A stretch of 64,000 nt of DNA from Achromobacter sp. Marseille-Q4962 (GTDB lineage: Bacteria; Pseudomonadota; Gammaproteobacteria; Burkholderiales; Burkholderiaceae_B): positions 1 through 64,000 of the forward strand of contig NZ_CALSFU010000015.1 in assembly GCF_943737005.1 (NCBI RefSeq). The letters are read 5' to 3'. Both the position numbers and the translations under genes were made by a program. Each line of letters begins with the position of its first letter. Within the stretch, counting starts at the first letter, position 1. The notes under the pieces were generated by a model. It ran no database searches, was not told where the DNA came from, and worked only from the letters and a program-made list of their open reading frames with translations. Of this stretch, positions 63,426 to 64,000 are shown in pieces.

Positions 63426-63797
63426 TCAGGCGGCCCTGCCCTGCGCCCGCGGCCTGGCGATGGCCGCCGGCCCCGGGCACTCGTGCCAGGACAGCTCGTC
63501 GGCGTCCATGTCCAGGTCGAACAGGTCATTGGCCGCCGGCCAGGGATGGCGCCGCGCGGCCGCGCCCTCCATCTCGAGCACGTGGCCGGCGAAGCCGCAG
63601 GGCGAGCCGCCGCATTCGGCGAAATAGCGCCGGCTGTTCAGGTCCACCACATAGGTGGTCATGTCGTGGGCGAGTATGGCTACGAATTGGCCGTCATCGC
63701 TGGCATAGGCGTACTGGAATTGCCCCTTGATGCCCTCACCGGTGAGGGGGGTGCCGGTGAGCTGGGACAGTGCGCGCGTGACGATCTCGGTCAGCAT
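63426..63797 (-). CDS. Hypothetical protein (123 aa)
   Basis: The start at 63797 (MLTEIVTRALSQLTGTPLTGEG) is preceded by GGAGGAAC. The protein has IKGQFQYAYASDDGQFVAILAHDMTTYVVDLNSRRYFAECGG, an alternating beta pattern, and a Trp-His-Glu-Cys-Pro C-terminal motif (LSWHECPGPAAIARP). No family is recognised. It converges with the azoreductase gene. Confidence 0.65.
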   Translation of the reverse strand: MLTEIVTRALSQLTGTPLTGEGIKGQFQYAYASDDGQFVAILAHDMTTYVVDLNSRRYFAECGGSPCGFAGHVLEMEGAAARRHPWPAANDLFDLDMDADELSWHECPGPAAIARPRAQGRAA

Positions 63798-64000
63798 GGG
63801 TCGTTCCTCCGGAAAGTGCGCCGGCGGAAGGCCGGCGGCGAAGGCGCGAACGACAAGCGCCGGCGCGGCGCCCCGGGGCGAGGCGGGGTCGGCGTTGGAC
63901 GGGAAGCCTGTAGCCGGGCTGCCGCGCGTCCCGTCGGCAACGTGTGCTACATGCGTGAAATCGTACACCCGCGGCCGAGGCCGCCTCAAATCGCCGCGTC

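Overview
The window is GC-rich betaproteobacterial chromosome, most likely Bordetella, Achromobacter or another Alcaligenaceae. This rests on base composition, the rpsO-pnp and ilvBHC-pssA blocks, trxB next to ftsK-lolA, SerS and RarA, and a DUF1841 gene. Species is not assigned. Most of the window is chromosomal core with accessory cassettes. There is no CRISPR array, no insertion-sequence transposase and no prophage.

Layout. 1-8043 is all minus strand except one lipoprotein gene: a 432-nt group II intron without its protein gene, lying directly behind the pnp terminator; pnp and rpsO with regulatory hairpins; pssA; and ilvC, ilvH and ilvB for branched-chain amino acids. 8.6-21.5 kb is a mix of singles: a FUSC membrane protein, yaaA with 3-hydroxybutyrate dehydrogenase, a CPA2 antiporter, tRNA-Ser(CGA), a nitrilase, a CSS/EAL c-di-GMP phosphodiesterase, an epimerase-like protein, an amidohydrolase and several small unknowns, one resembling a phage ASCH-type protein.

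21.5-38.5 kb holds serS and rarA, then lolA and ftsK. These four are contiguous in E. coli. Here about 11 kb separates rarA from lolA. The intervening DNA carries a C-N hydrolase and a nine-gene plus-strand operon: a PLP amino-acid deaminase, a five-part peptide ABC importer, an RpiR/SIS regulator, an N-acyl-D-amino-acid deacylase and a RidA deaminase. Together they read as an import, deacylation, deamination and imine-detoxification route for D-amino-acid derivatives. The 3' end of the ridA-like gene has been tandemly copied into a 124-bp repeat array that fills the gap up to lolA.

38.5-43 kb carries trxB, a Smr-domain protein, an EmrE-type transporter and a two-subunit sodium/solute symporter with an EF-hand-like loop. 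The gap at 42.9-43.5 kb holds three strong hairpins, two with U-tracts, suggesting an undescribed small RNA, followed by a KdpE-like box. The kdp locus follows: a 32-codon small ORF, kdpF, kdpA (frameshifted in this sequence), kdpB, kdpC, kdpD and kdpE.

51.8-64 kb has icd, an ECF41 sigma factor with a candidate ECF41 promoter in front of a LysR gene, an Ohr-like gene with no usable start codon, an AhpD-like protein, DUF1841, two cytochromes c, a MoxR/VWA pair, two GNAT acetyltransferases, a MocR regulator, an azoreductase and a small unknown.
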